This document shows, one piece after another, positions 1 to 11,520 of a stretch of DNA of 64,000 nucleotides. The position numbers were made by a program, and so were the translations under genes. The stretch spans positions 33,113,001 to 33,177,000 of the forward strand of contig NC_091972.1 of NCBI RefSeq assembly GCF_036711975.1, given 5' to 3'. The notes beneath the pieces were generated by a model that made no database searches, was not told the origin of the DNA, and saw only the letters and a program-made list of their open reading frames with translations. The stretch comes from Onthophagus taurus. Lineage: Eukaryota; Arthropoda; Insecta; Coleoptera; Scarabaeidae. Every line of letters begins with the position of its first letter. Position 1 is the stretch's first letter.

Positions 1-192
1 TTTTTTAATAAAATCTCATGTTGCTACAACATCAAACAAGTGTCGCAAAAAGCGTTTTAAAAACCGCAATTTAACAATTTAGAAAAATTTATGTGAAGTT
101 AAGTTAAAAGGATTAGTAAATAATCACCACAATAACACTAACCGCACAGATTACTTCATTACTATTAATGTACTCTGTAACTAACCGATAAG

Positions 193-336
193 ATGGCGTT
201 GCCGCGCAAACGCAGAAAAATGAGTTTTGGCGGGATACACCTTGTCTCCTTTCAGGTTATTTTGTGCCTTAGTATACTCTCCGGGATTCCCCTAATTTGC
301 ATGTGTGTATTTGTTACCTTTGAATTAACAACATGA
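193..336 (+). other. possible upstream ORF overlapping the Kelch start (ATGA)
   Basis: An open frame of 47 codons starts MALPRKRRKMSFGG at 193 and ends in TGA at 334-336, so its stop overlaps the Kelch ATG at 333-335. It would matter only if transcription starts upstream of 193, which the sequence does not show. The first 190 bases hold nothing else I recognise. Confidence 0.3.
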
Positions 337-842
337 AATCACAAAAGATATACCAAAAACAAAAGGTCGTAGTTGAAATATTTCAGAGATTGTCTGCAAT
401 GAGAGAGTAAGTGTTAATGAAAGACTAAGGCTCACTTTTACCACCTCTTGATAAATTTATCCGATAGATAAATTGGCGCTGTTAGCCAATGAGAGCGCTT
501 AAAACCACTGTAACCATGGTAATTACATCTTAGATAGTTTATCAGGAAGATGGTAAAAGTGGACCTTACCCTGTAATTCAAATAAGTAAATAAAATTTGT
601 TTATCACTGCTTGTAGTAGTAAATTATGCGACGTAACTTTAGTTGTGGATGGTGTCCAAATACATGCGCACAAAGTTGTGCTAGCTGCTTGTTCGGAATT
701 TATGAAAACATTATTAACAGGAGACTTTAAAGAATCTCAACAAGCGACGATTAAATTATCAGAAATAAATGCTGAAGCAGCGAATCAAGTAGTTAACTAC
801 ATATACGGCTCATCAATCGAAATAACGATAGATAACGTTTTT
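333..842 (+). CDS. Kelch gene exons 1-2 (N-terminus and first half of BTB)
   Basis: Exon 1 runs from ATG at 333 to 406 and is followed by a strong donor gtaagt. Exon 2 starts after the acceptor ttgtag at 616 and ends at 842 before gtaagt. Exon 1 ends in phase 2 and joins as MRD-SKLCDVTL, the usual spacing of the helix before a KLHL BTB domain. The 210-bp intron contains a MITE. An acceptor 3 nt further on (after 619) would remove one residue and is also possible. Confidence 0.85.
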
Positions 843-3800
843 GTAAGTACCAAAACATCCAAAGATAATTTATCTTGCTATTAAGCTATTCAACATAATT
901 TTACTTACAACTAGTAACACATCAAATTAGGTTAACGTTTTATGCATCTTTCTCAATATGCACAATGGTATCAATCAAGTAAATAGGTTATTCATTTCGT
1001 CTCTTAACATTGCTGGGGATATATTTCCAGCCCTTATAATATTAATCCGGGATTAATATTATATCAACCTGAAACTGGTCATCATATTGTCGTACCTTGG
1101 CACAAATGCAGCAGTTGGAAAAGTATTTACAATAGGTAATGTTTATTGGAGATCCTACATTCTATTGATAGTAATCTGTTGTATGAAGATATTCGCAGAG
1201 TCAATTTATTGTTGTGGTTTTAATTTATGATGGATTAACTTGATCCAAAGTTAAGCGTTTTTCTCTGTATATTTAGTTGCCTAAACTACTTATTTTTCGG
1301 TTAATCTTTAGTGGAAATATTTGAAATGAATATAAGCATTCGCGAATATTCGCATATTTTTCAACATTCGCTTTCGCATTCGCGAAAAACATACGAATAT
1401 TTCTAATATATCCAAAAAAGTTAATATTTAAATTGAAGAAGAGGAATATTATATTTTAAAAATAAAAGCTTTGACGCCTTTTCTCCTTGTAGTCTATTTC
1501 GATGTGATGTGTAAATAAGCCCGTGAAATAAAATATTCCGTGATAGTTTTTCTGACCAATAGGTGTAAGGCATTAGCAGGCGGAGATTGATCACTAGTGA
1601 TTTCGCTTTCTCCTTTACTTTCACTGGAAGAATCCATTAGGAAAATCATGGTGTCTCTAAGAGATGCCTGTCTTATTGACTGAAATGCACTGGGTCCTAA
1701 GTTTTCGACTCCATCAGTCAATCTGGAGCGCTTTGCTTTGGGGCCACTTAATCTAAAGGGTGCAGTTATTTCGTGGTCTGCAATTGAATCCGCAATGTGA
1801 TTGGTTATGTGCTCTTGGATTGAATTTATTTCGAAAAATTTTGTTATTACTCAAATGTCTTGAGTAAGCAAATAAGTAGTTCCACAATTATCTACTCCTC
1901 TAAAGTTAATTGTGGTATTTTATTGTTACTTGACGCATAAAGACACAATGAATCTATGTTTTTCAAAATGCGCTCTAACATATAAAAGGTGCTGTTCCAC
2001 CTGGTATTGCATTCTTGAAGAATCTTAAGTTTCAAGTCTTTGTTGTAGGGTTTAAAGTTCATCTTGCGCTGTATTAGATTGATGAAAATGTGTTGTCATC
2101 TTTTTACACTTTATTAGCACTGTAACAACGGTTTCTTGTGTCTTAAGTCCCTGTTTCTCGACCAGTTGTATTTGGTGAGAAGAGCAGGCAATATGCTGGA
2201 CAAGTAATAATGAAATACCTTTTTTTATGTTAGCGCCAGCATCCCTGACAATGCACTATACTTTTTCTTTAGGTATTTGCCATTTTGTCAAAATACTTTC
2301 AATTTTTGCAGCAACATTTTCTCCAGTATGTCGGCTCTCACCAAATACTTCTGATTTTAGCACTTCAACTTTTCTTTCAAAATTCTCCGTAACCCCATGA
2401 CAAGTGAAACTCAGCAGTGACACCTCAGAGGCGGAATCGGACCAGATATCGGTGGTAAACGATATTTTTTCAAACGATTTTGTTAAATCGAGGATTTTTT
2501 CCTTAACTTTTCCATACAATTTTTCACAAATGTACGAAGTAAAATATTGTCGACTTTTCAAGTTATAGGACGGACAAAGTTCTTTCATCAGTCTCACAAA
2601 GCCAAGGCATTCTACAAAACTAAACGGTAAGTCTTCCAACGCAATCATTTCGCCGATCAAATTGTCAACCGTCGCTGACTTTGCGTTATTGACATCCCAC
2701 TGTGTCCTTTTTTCGACAAAAGCAACAAGGGTTTCATGTTTGATTTTCAGGTCAGCTTTAGTACATTGCTACGAGGACGATGCCAACTGATAGGTTTTTA
2801 ATACATTCTTTTTTTTTGATCTCGCGTTTCTCTACAATTTTTTGTTGCATTTATGGATTCTACATAAAATTCAGAGTATTATTCATATACACATCCGATG
2901 TCAATATTCAGCTGTCTTCGAAAAAATGGCAGTTAAAAAAATACAGTCACTATTTTATTACAGAAGTAAAATATTAACAGCTGATGCCTCATTTTTCTGA
3001 GCCTCTTCTACATCTGTTCTTATTTTTTTTATTAACAGCGTCAACTAGTTCAACATTAAATGTTACTTCATGGCTTTGATAACAATTGAAATTAGTTATA
3101 CAATAATAGCGGGGGAACTACCAATGTCATCCTGAATCTATTCGCTATCTACTAAGTCATCTTCTATAAATATGTCTTGGGGAAGTCTCCGTGTTATGGA
3201 TTCCAATATCTCCCAATTGACGTTCTTGTGCACTTGGACACTTTTTGGTTGGTTTAGTAATGTGTTCTGTTATCGTCTCGACCCCTAGTTCTTAATATAT
3301 TGCGAGTTTCTCACAAACCATGAGGCTACCATCTACAGACATTCTTAGAATTTTATTTTGTAGCACTTGAATTTTTTTAATATTAGATTTAGCTGGTCTT
3401 ATTAATGATTTGTCTAGTAGCATTGCACATTCGATCTTCAGTTTCGGTTTTCTGTTGATGATGGAATAAAGTTCTTTCAGTTTTGGATATGCTTCGTTTA
3501 ATTTTTTATTAATATGGTACTTCCACGTAAGTCTTTGGTTCAAACATACTCCCAGATATTTGATAGCGCTATTTTTCGTATTCCAGTTTAAAGGGTGATC
3601 TTCGATTATTATTGTTGTAGGATTTTTAACTTGTCTAAGGGTAAATATTTTTCCTAGTAAATAACCATTTATTATGTATCTCATTAACCGAGTTTTGGAG
3701 ATCTTGAATGGATGTTTCCAGATTTTCGTTTTGGGTGACTATAACCATGTCATGTGCGAATAAGGCTTTTAGGTCTTTTTTATTAATCGGAATGTCATGT

Positions 3801-6800
3801 AAACAGATATTAAATAGCAGTGGTGAGAGGATGCTGCCTTGAGGAACTCCAGCCTTGATGGGTTTTGATTCGGATTTATAAGCATTAACTTTGACGTAAA
3901 ATGTTCTATCATCCAGAAATGAGAAAATTAGGGCTTTGAGGTATTCAGGTATATTAGTTTTAAGGATCTTATATTTTAAACCATATAGCCATACTTAATG
4001 AAAGGCTTTTGTTATATCTAGAAAAGCAGCTGTTGTATATTATTTATTTTCATATCCTCGCTCTATTATTTCCGTCACTCTTGTGAGTTAACGTACTGTT
4101 GAGTGACTAATTTTAAATCCGTATTGAATATTAGGATGAATTAGGAATATTGTGATTTTGGAACGTTGAAAAATCAGTTTCTCAAAGAATTTACCTATGG
4201 TAGGAAGCAGATTAATAAGTCTGTAATTTTAGATTTCACGTTTATTTTTGCCAAGTTTCCTAAGCATTAATATTTCAGCTTCTTTCCAGGTGTTAGGAAA
4301 GTATCCCAGATTCATGCAGATGTTAAAAATGGAGCTTAATATATTTAAGGTCTGACCAGGAGCTTTTTGGTAGGTAGTCTATTGGTAAGCATTCGAAGTT
4401 CTTCAGGGGTGGTATGATCTATAGTGGGTTTATTAACAGGAAAATTAGCTACTATATACCGTTGAATTTTATTTGTGAATGTGTAACTCGCTCTTGAAAA
4501 TTGTGGAGTGAATATTTTTGCAAGATTGTTTGAAAAACCTACGGCTTCATCAGCATCTGTGCTAAAAGTGTTCTCTTGATGGATTAGTGTTGGAATTGGT
4601 TCCCTTTTTTTGATTATTCTTTTAGTTGTTTTCCACATTCCTGGATAATTGGTCGCTAGATTTTTGATTAAGTTATTGTAAGAATCTATTTGATGTTGAT
4701 TCAATTCGTCAGTGATTTGGTATGTTAACTCGTCCAGTTTTCTCTTAATTTTTGGATCTCGAGTTCTCTGCCATTCTCTTCTAGTACATCTTTTTTGGTT
4801 TATCATTACAATTATGTAAGCAGGAGGAATGTTGTAATTAGGATCAATATTTGTTTTGGTAGGTTACTATTGCGTGCTGCTGTAGTTATTTTATTGTATA
4901 ATCCTCAGGTTGTTGTCAACATCAGAGGGTACTGTTATGTTGATTATCGGGTTTCTTATTTTTATCTTCTGGCTGCTTATATGCACATATAATATTCATC
5001 TAGTTTTTGTTTACGAGATGAACTGTAATTGCTATAGTTTCAACTTATTTTGTTTCGATTATGATCAAATCCGAATGCACCAGATGGTTTTTAATACAGA
5101 TAGCAACTTCACCAGCAGTTATTCTTGATTGGCTATCTTTTCATATATTATATTTTTATATGATATATTTTTTTGTATCTTGATATATCAATATGTTGTG
5201 ACTAGTTGTTTCTTTGGAGTTTATTGGCAGTAATTGATGAGGGAAGTTGCGCTTTGGCAGTAGCTGCTGCGTAAGAAGGATAGGTAGTATTAGGACAGTA
5301 TTCATTGACGTCGATTATTACACCTGTAGTGTTGATCTTGTAATACTTTGTGAGTTTTACAACCTCTGTCATTCGATGGGTGCGCTTCACCACAATTTGC
5401 GCATTTTGGGAGATTGAAGATTTTTTTTACATTCATTATATAAATGTTCTTCGTCGCATTTGACACATCTTGGTCTTAAAAGTGCAATAGCTTTTGGTAT
5501 GTCCATATCTCCATATCTGGCAGTTATGACATTGGTGAATGTAAGTTGGCCTTTTACGAGGTTCTACAGTAACAATTGCTTTTTCTATTTCATTGATAGT
5601 AATAATTTCTTTTGCTTTGTCAGTGGGTGTCAATTCTACCGCACATAAGGGTATTGGGGTGTTTATTTTTATTCATAAGTCGGGTTACTTTTATGATAGG
5701 TAGTTTTTTTTAATTCATCCTCTATTTCATCATTAGTTAAGGAAATGGGTACGTTTTTAATTACTACTGCCAATGGTTTGTTGTTCGGGTCTTGAAAAGT
5801 ATGATATTCAACTTTATTTTCTTTATAGTATCATTTATGACGTAAAAATATTGGTGGAATTTTTTATTTACTGTTTTTTGGTCTTCTCTCCGTTATTATT
5901 ACTTTTAATTACTATTAATAATATATTATTGTCCGTTTTTGGATCTTTTTTCTCTATCTTCCGCGCTCTGTATCCAATTTGTTATTCTTTATCTTCTGTT
6001 ATTCTTTTGACATCGTCAGTCTTTTCTTGTCCATTCTCGGTCCTCACTCGAGCATCTTCCATCCTTCGAACAAGGTACGTGCCCTGCTCAATTCTATTTA
6101 AATTCTACAACTCTGGTAATCACATCCGTAACGATCGTCCTTCTTTCTACATCCTCCTTAGTCATTCGGTCACGAAACGAAACACCATACATTGAACCCT
6201 TCATTTTTCTCTGTGCAGTTTCAAGTACCTACTGTAAAAGTTATTGCAGTCAGGGTAAAAGTTGCAGCATCGTACGTCATAACAGGTACTACGTATAAGT
6301 CAAATGTTTTGCTTCTTACAATAAGCTAAAATTTCCCAGTGATGTTTTTCTGGGGTTAGATTTGATTTCCATTTTGGCGTTGAAATCGCCACACATAATG
6401 CTAAATTGTGAATATTTATCTGTCACTAACAAAGTAACATTTTGTTGTACTCTTAAGTAATTTTCACGTTAATATGTAGTTAAATGTAATAAGATTATAC
6501 TTTCGTGAATTTATGTATGAGTCATATATGTATAATTCATTTAAATCTTGTATTTTATAAAAATATAGAAGTAAAAATATCTCGGAAAGTTTAATAGCAA
6601 GATTGGTCATGTTTGGAGTCAGTTTAAAGAATTTTTCATGAAGAATAAATATGAATTTTGTATGAAAACGATTAATTAAATCTTGTGAATTATCGTTTAG
6701 CTTTAAAAATGATATAATATTAAATAAATCTGATTACAGAACATACTACGTATTTCACGGATGTGGTTCATAAATACTTTATTGGAAGAGTGTGAACAAT

Positions 6801-9800
6801 TTTTGATGGAATCTCTTAACATTTCTAATGTATTGTTAATTTGGACGAATTTTCGTTTACTTAACCAAAACCAAATAAAAAGGAGAGCTGAAGCTCTTTT
6901 GGAATGTCATTTTACGTAAGTTGAATATAACAAATCTGAACAATCTTTTGCTAGTTTTGAGCATTAATAAAAACAATAATAATAAAGATCAATTGCTTCA
7001 AAACTTCTTCTTTCTCTTGCCTTTGTAGGTGTTCCAATTTTATTTTTCATACTTCGGCCACACTTTCAATGCCAGCATTCTTCTTTTTGAATTCATATAA
7101 AGTGTTCAGACTTTCTTTGAGATTCTCTTCTACTAGAGCTCTCAAGTATTAAGCATTTGATAAAGTTTGGCACGAACCATACCGTTTTGGTTGGCGTAGT
7201 GCGGTGCAGTGAAAATAGTTTGTAGTTCGAGAAAGCAATGCAAGAAAGTAGCCGAAATATGTGTTTTGATTTTCTGAAGATAACTTAATATCTGACACAC
7301 CTCTTTCTTTTTCTCTATGCTAGGAGATATATTTACACTGCTGTTCAAAAATTGCGCCACACGTTGTTATGCTATTATCCTACAACCTTCTCAAGTGCCA
7401 GGCTCAAAATCTCTAGACATATGTCTTCTAATATTCACTCTGCATGTTAAGCTACTCATTATAAATTTATTAAAACCTTGTCGACTGCCGTAATATTTCG
7501 AATTCTAATAGGGCCCTGTATAATTGGAATGTGTGATGTATGTATGCGGATGTTGTACTCTATAACTTTCTCGTGTATTTGGCGCAGTGTGAAAATGGTA
7601 TCTGTTATAGATTTGTTCTTCGTGAATTTCGCTTGGTATTGTTCCATCATGATTTAGGTGTGAGATAGTAATCGACTATATAGGATTAGCGAAAATACCG
7701 CCATTGGTTATTCGGTCTATCCATGATATCCGTAGTACACGACAAAATTTCAAGGGCCTTAACGCGACTCTTTAGCGTTTGTGAGTATCCAGTTCTTGGA
7801 TTCATGACGATAGTGTGTCATCGGCAAAACATATGTTGTTTATGGAGGTTCCATTGATCTTAATTCCTCTCTCAGTATGCACTAGTGCTTTCTGCAATAT
7901 CACTTCCGAGTAGATATCTCTTACGTCTCTGCGGATGTCTATTTCATCAGATGTTGTGTTCTTCTATTTTATTTCTATGTGAGATGCAGTCAAAAGTTTT
8001 CTGATAGTCAATAAAGCAGCCTCGTGCGTACCTGCTCCGTTTTTCTTTTGCAATCTATACGAGCGCGAATGATGCGCAGAAATATTTTGAGAACATGAGA
8101 CATCAGATTGATGATTTTGTGTAGAGTGACAAATGTCGACTTCAGCCATCATGGTATTATGGTACCTTACCAGCCTTGTGTAAGAAGTCTAACAGATAGG
8201 TGATGAGTTTTAAACCATCTCCGCATTGGCTATCAGTCTCAAGGTTCCAGCGTGTGGACATTTATAGCTCGCCTGACCTCTTTCCAGCGATGTAGCTTTA
8301 TTTCAACGCCTACTAAGATTATGTTATTTTCGTCCCTGAAAACACCCCGATGTTGTTTGTGTTTTATATTTTATTTTTTCGATATTTCATATAGTTTTGT
8401 GGAAAAGCGCGGTTTAGTAGGATGCGGTTATTTCGAAAACGACCTGATGGATTTCAACGCAATTTTTACCAAAGTATGTCAAATAACGTCGGTGTCGGAT
8501 TCCGTTATCAGTTTTTCAAAATTAGGGCTCCCTAATTTTTTAAGATCGATTTAATGAAATTAAAAATTAAAAAGAAACAGAAGTAAGATATGCGGGGAAA
8601 GGAGGGTTCCGTCCAATCGGAACAAATGGTGTGTCCCAGATAGTACGTCGCGCCTTTATCTTACCTACATAAAGAAATAACGCGCGACGTCCTGTCTGGG
8701 GCGCACCATCTGTTCCGATTGGACAGAACCCCCGTCACCCCGCAAAGCTTATTTCTGTTTCTCTTTAATTTGTAATTCCATTAAATCGCTTTTAAGGAGC
8801 TCTAATTTTGAAAAACTGTTAACGGAATCCGACAATCGACATTATTTGACATATTTTGGTCAAATCCGCGAGGAAATCCACCTAGCCGTTTTCAACATAT
8901 CGGCGTCTTACAAAACCGCGAAACTGTATGGAATATCGAAAAAATAAAATATGCCACTCATTAAGAATACATCAGGCTACCATCTGATCAAAATTGAAAT
9001 TTTGTCGTACGATAGTTTTCGAGAAAAAAAATCGCAAAGTTGACAAAGCTGCCGGTACCGTAAAATATCGGGTACTTTTTTCATTTAACTCGCGATAAAA
9101 AGAAAACCGTGAATCAGAAAATTTTCAAATTAACATATGTTACCTAGAAATGTTCAGTGATTACAGCAAACTTTGTCGCAATTTTTTTTATCGAGTGGTT
9201 GCGAAGATATCGATCTCTAAAGTGAGGGGCCTTGACTTTTTGCACGGATAGTAGAGGGTTGGGTCTGTCATCCACTCTCGTTTCTTGAGGGTATGTGTAA
9301 ATCCAATCTCCATATCTTGAGTCTCAATGAGAGCCTTCTTTATGACATCATATCTATATCATCGTCATTGTACTTGTCGGCTGTTCCTGAGACCCGTCTA
9401 CAGGTCTTGAGATGTTTGGACCCGTATCTCTAGATTGGCGAATCTATTGAGCTCTACTGAACTGGCGAAATCGTAAATTTATTACGACTGGGTTATGGTC
9501 GTTATTGATATGAGGGTGCGTTGTCGCTGCTGCTACATACTTTATAGATGGCTTTTAATAAGGACGAAATTTGTATGAGTTAGATTATGCTCTGTGCAGA
9601 CTAATCGGCGACATTCCCCATCAAATTATCTTTTCTTATTGAAGCAATTGTCAAATAGTGGTCGGAGTCTATATTATCTCCCCAGTAACTCCTGCTGTTA
9701 ATAATGTCAGTTGCGAAATTATATCTTTGTTTTATTCACGTTCAACTAGAGAAAGAGTTTTACATCACCATGTACTAACATCTTTAACATATTTAATTAA

Positions 9801-11415
9801 AGTGACATAATGAACTCCGACAAATTTATGGAATTAGAAATTGAAGAACTAATCGAGCTACTAAGTAAAGATTCATTATCAATTGAAGCAGAAAGTCAAG
9901 TATTTGAATGCGCAATTTCTTGGATAAAACACGATCAAGAAAGAAGAAAAGTTTATATTGCTGATATAATAGGATGTATTCGAATGAGTTTGATACCAAG
10001 AACTTATTTGAATAATTGTTTGATTCAAAATGAATTAATTAAGAACAATCATGAGCTGATTTATAAAGTTTATTCGCAATTTGCGTCAGAAGCAAAGCCT
10101 CGGAAAGACGGAGATGTGTTGTTGGTTATGGGCAAATCACCACAAAATCAATGTATGTTTATTTTGTTTTTTTTCTATGTGAATTAATAATTATATATTA
10201 AGGGTAGAGAGAAGTTTTGCTCGTTTCTTACACGGCAAGAAATAATGGTTGATTCCTTCTTCTGTGTTACGTTAGAGTAATATATTATTTAAACTAAAAC
10301 TAGAACTAACACTAGTACTATGATAGTGCTAGTGTTAGTTCTAGTTTTAGTTTAAATAACACCGGCTATGAAAGCCTTCGTACTTATAATATATTATTCT
10401 TTTAGGCTTTGTGAAGTATTATAACTTTAAAACAGAAACCCTGCACAAGTTGCCCACCATAACTGAATCTCTTTATCAAATTTCCTTCAGTTATATAAAA
10501 GACTTACTGTATGTGGTTTATAAAAAATCTTCAGAAAATAGCCCTATTATTGCAAAATACGGCTTAACCAGTGGAATATTATTTGATCACAAAACGTTAA
10601 CAGATCATAAAACAACATTTGAAGAGGTGATCATTTTGAATCATTTTATTTATTCATTTCACACAATAATTAGTAATAATTATTATGGTTATTCACCAAC
10701 AAGTGTCGCAGAAAAGGTTGATTTAATAGCTTGCACAATAACAAGTATTAAGCCTATGAATGTTGGAAGAAACGACGTTGCTTTATGCGTTTTAGACAAT
10801 TTTATATATGCGGTATGTCCTACTAAATAAAATAACGCATTTTATCGTTACAAATAGATTTTAGTTAACTTACATTATCAATTTTTTACTTTTATATACA
10901 GATTGGAGGAAGGGATGCCGTTCGAACCTTGAAATGTGCGGAACGTTACAATATAGATACAAATGTATGGGAACGTCTCTCGGATATGAACTATCCAAGA
11001 AAACGTGCAGGTACATGATTATCTTACAGTACATAAATTGTTTTAAAAGCTTTTTCTTTATTTACTAGTTGCTACATTTGTTAAAGGACTATTATATGTA
11101 TTCGGAGGTTTAGATAATGTTAGTGGTACGTCTAACACTATTTCAGTATACGATCCCAAGAATAAATTGTGGACTGATATAACTTCAGAAATTAGTTTTT
11201 ATTCTACTGAACCATTATCGATAACATCTTATAAAAATATGATATACGTGTTTGGCAAAGGTAATGATACGAATCGCGTTGTAGTTTTTAATCCAGAAAC
11301 AGAAACTTGGGACACAGACTTAAATGAATTAAGTATCCACTTATCTAATACAATTTATGGGACTGCATTAATAGATGCTTCACAAATTATGAAACGAAGG
11401 TATAAAGGAATATAA
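333..11415 (+). CDS. BTB-BACK-Kelch (Kelch-like) protein, complete gene of 7 coding exons
   Basis: Exons: 333-406, 617-842, 6740-6915, 9803-10152, 10406-10812, 10902-11010, 11069-11415. All have GT-AG borders, phases agree at every junction, and the sum is 1689 nt (562 codons plus stop). The protein begins MKSQKIYQKQKVV. A BTB domain follows at about residues 28-125 (DVTLVVDG, AHKVVLAACS), then the BTB-BACK linker (LLEECEQFL), the BACK domain to about 240 (ELIELLSKD, AISWIKHD), and Kelch blades to the end. The clearest blades are IGGRDA with NVWERL and YVFGGLD with NKLWTD; others have lost the double glycine. Kelch-like proteins of this layout are usually substrate adaptors of Cullin-3 ubiquitin ligases; that role here is inferred from family. 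The length is normal. Introns 2 and 3 (5.9 and 2.9 kb) are packed with transposons, but the exons are unbroken. Which KLHL it matches is not clear. Confidence 0.88.
426..568. mobile_element. 143-bp MITE in Kelch intron 1
   Basis: The ends are imperfect inverted repeats of about 30 nt: taaggctcacttttaccacc on the left, matched by the reverse complement of the right end (ggtaaaagtggacctta). There is no coding sequence. Removing it leaves an intron of about 67 bp, the normal size in this window. Confidence 0.7.
1421..2790 (-). pseudogene. hAT transposase remnant (ZBED-like), in Kelch intron 2
   Basis: Reading the minus strand from about 2790 down, pieces of a hAT transposase of the ZBED type appear in the expected order: DNLIGEMIALEDLPFSFVE, SYNLKSRQYFTSYICEKLYG and KISFTTDIWSDSASE (2256-2660), then CSSHQIQLVVEKQGL and ECNTRWNSTFYMLERIL (about 2200-1960), then the linker LSGPKAKRSRLTDGVENLG and the region near 1421-1721. 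Frame breaks separate the pieces and no hAT C-terminal dimerisation domain was found. The AT-rich string with repeated attcgc at 1335-1400 may be its terminal region. It is dead. Confidence 0.7.
3240..6230 (-). mobile_element. Jockey-like LINE remnant with ORF1 (gag) and RT, in Kelch intron 2
   Basis: On minus, 5660-5200 carries an ORF1 piece with a zinc knuckle (CHNC, then YGHTKSYC) as in Jockey-type gag. The region 4806-4345 carries the segment ahead of RT (NYPGMWKTTKRIIKKREPIP). From 4340 to 3690 degraded RT includes GVPQGSILSPLLF, and 3684-3292 is the RT C-terminal part (IKYLGVCLNQRLTWKYHI). Endonuclease is missing: 4806-5200 does not read as protein. ORF1's upstream part (6230-5660) is frame-broken but begins MKGSMYGVSFRDR. 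Neither ORF is intact. Confidence 0.7.
6740..6915 (+). CDS. Kelch gene exon 3 (end of BTB, start of BACK)
   Basis: This exon has no ATG-led frame and lies between LINE remnants. Acceptor gattacag ends at 6739 and the donor gtaagt starts at 6916. Translation in the phase set by exon 2 gives NILRISRMWFINTLLEECEQ, then FLMESLNISNVLL and RRAEALLECHFT, which fits the BTB C-terminal helices and the start of BACK without gaps. It ends in phase 2, and exon 4 supplies the missing base at 9803 (ECHFT-DIMNSDKF). Confidence 0.85.
6980..7360 (-). other. unidentified coding-like remnant
   Basis: Minus-strand open stretches read SPSIEKKKEVCQILSYLQKI and APHYANQNGMVRAKLYQML (7360-7142), then LVEENLKESLNTLYEFKKK further down. 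They look like decayed protein sequence with a coiled-coil character. No family was recognised. Confidence 0.3.
7459..7660 (-). mobile_element. LINE reverse transcriptase fragment (finger region)
   Basis: YQAKFTKNKSITDTIFTLRQ matches the RT segment usually written YQ-GFR-KSTTDQIFTLRQ. It lies on the 3' side of an RT fragment that should follow it (7690-8240), so it belongs to another copy or the locus is rearranged. Confidence 0.55.
7690..8240 (-). mobile_element. LINE reverse transcriptase fragment (palm region)
   Basis: In order on minus, with frameshifts: LMFSKYFCASFALV (from MSHVLKIFLRIIHARI-like), CFIDYQKTFDCISH, LVHTERGIKINGTSINNICF followed by ADDT (the catalytic box), and RVLRISWIDRITN. 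It is the same family type as 9250-9720 and probably one element split by the foldback between them. Confidence 0.6.
8361..8950. repeat. foldback repeat, arms of about 270-290 bp
   Basis: The left arm (about 8361-8655) and right arm (about 8690-8950) are diverged inverted copies, e.g. gtccaatcggaacaaatggt on the left against the complement of accatctgttccgattggac on the right, around a short AT-rich centre. The frame at 8252-8554 lies in this repeat and is not a gene. Unpaired sequence of unknown type follows to about 9245. Confidence 0.7.
9250..9720 (-). mobile_element. LINE endonuclease fragment
   Basis: Minus strand reads NSRSYWGDNIDSDHYLTIAS, the SDH motif at the end of an APE-type endonuclease, followed by frame-broken sequence. 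It is the expected 5' neighbour of the RT pieces at 7690-8240. Confidence 0.55.
9803..11415 (+). CDS. Kelch gene exons 4-7 (BACK and Kelch propeller)
   Basis: Exons 9803-10152 (BACK), 10406-10812, 10902-11010 and 11069-11415 (Kelch blades). Intron 4 (10153-10405) carries a 97-bp palindromic element just upstream of the exon 5 acceptor; introns 5 and 6 are 89 and 58 bp. The frame ends with MKRRYKGI and TAA at 11413-11415. Confidence 0.9.
10290..10386. mobile_element. 97-bp palindromic element with 12-bp target duplication, in Kelch intron 4
   Basis: A near-perfect palindrome (ctaaaactagaactaacac inverted around tagtactatgatagtg) is followed by a non-palindromic tail ending gaaagccttcgtactta. 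The 12-mer taatatattatt flanks it at 10278-10289 and 10387-10398. A second copy lies at 22528-22702. Confidence 0.75.
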
Positions 11416-11514
11416 TAGGAATATATTGTAAATTTTACAATAGCAACTAAACCTTTTGTATGTTAAGTTGATTGCGAATTTTTATCGAAAAAATTGTAGA
11501 AACTTGTAATTTTC

Positions 11515-11520
11515 AATAAA
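11515..11520 (+). terminator. polyadenylation signal of the Kelch gene
   Basis: AATAAA about 100 nt after the Kelch stop codon, followed by a second overlapping AATAAA-like run. Confidence 0.55.

Noticed and set aside
5773-6195. 140-codon plus frame, hydrophobic
   Set aside because: Antisense of the Jockey-like ORF1 remnant.
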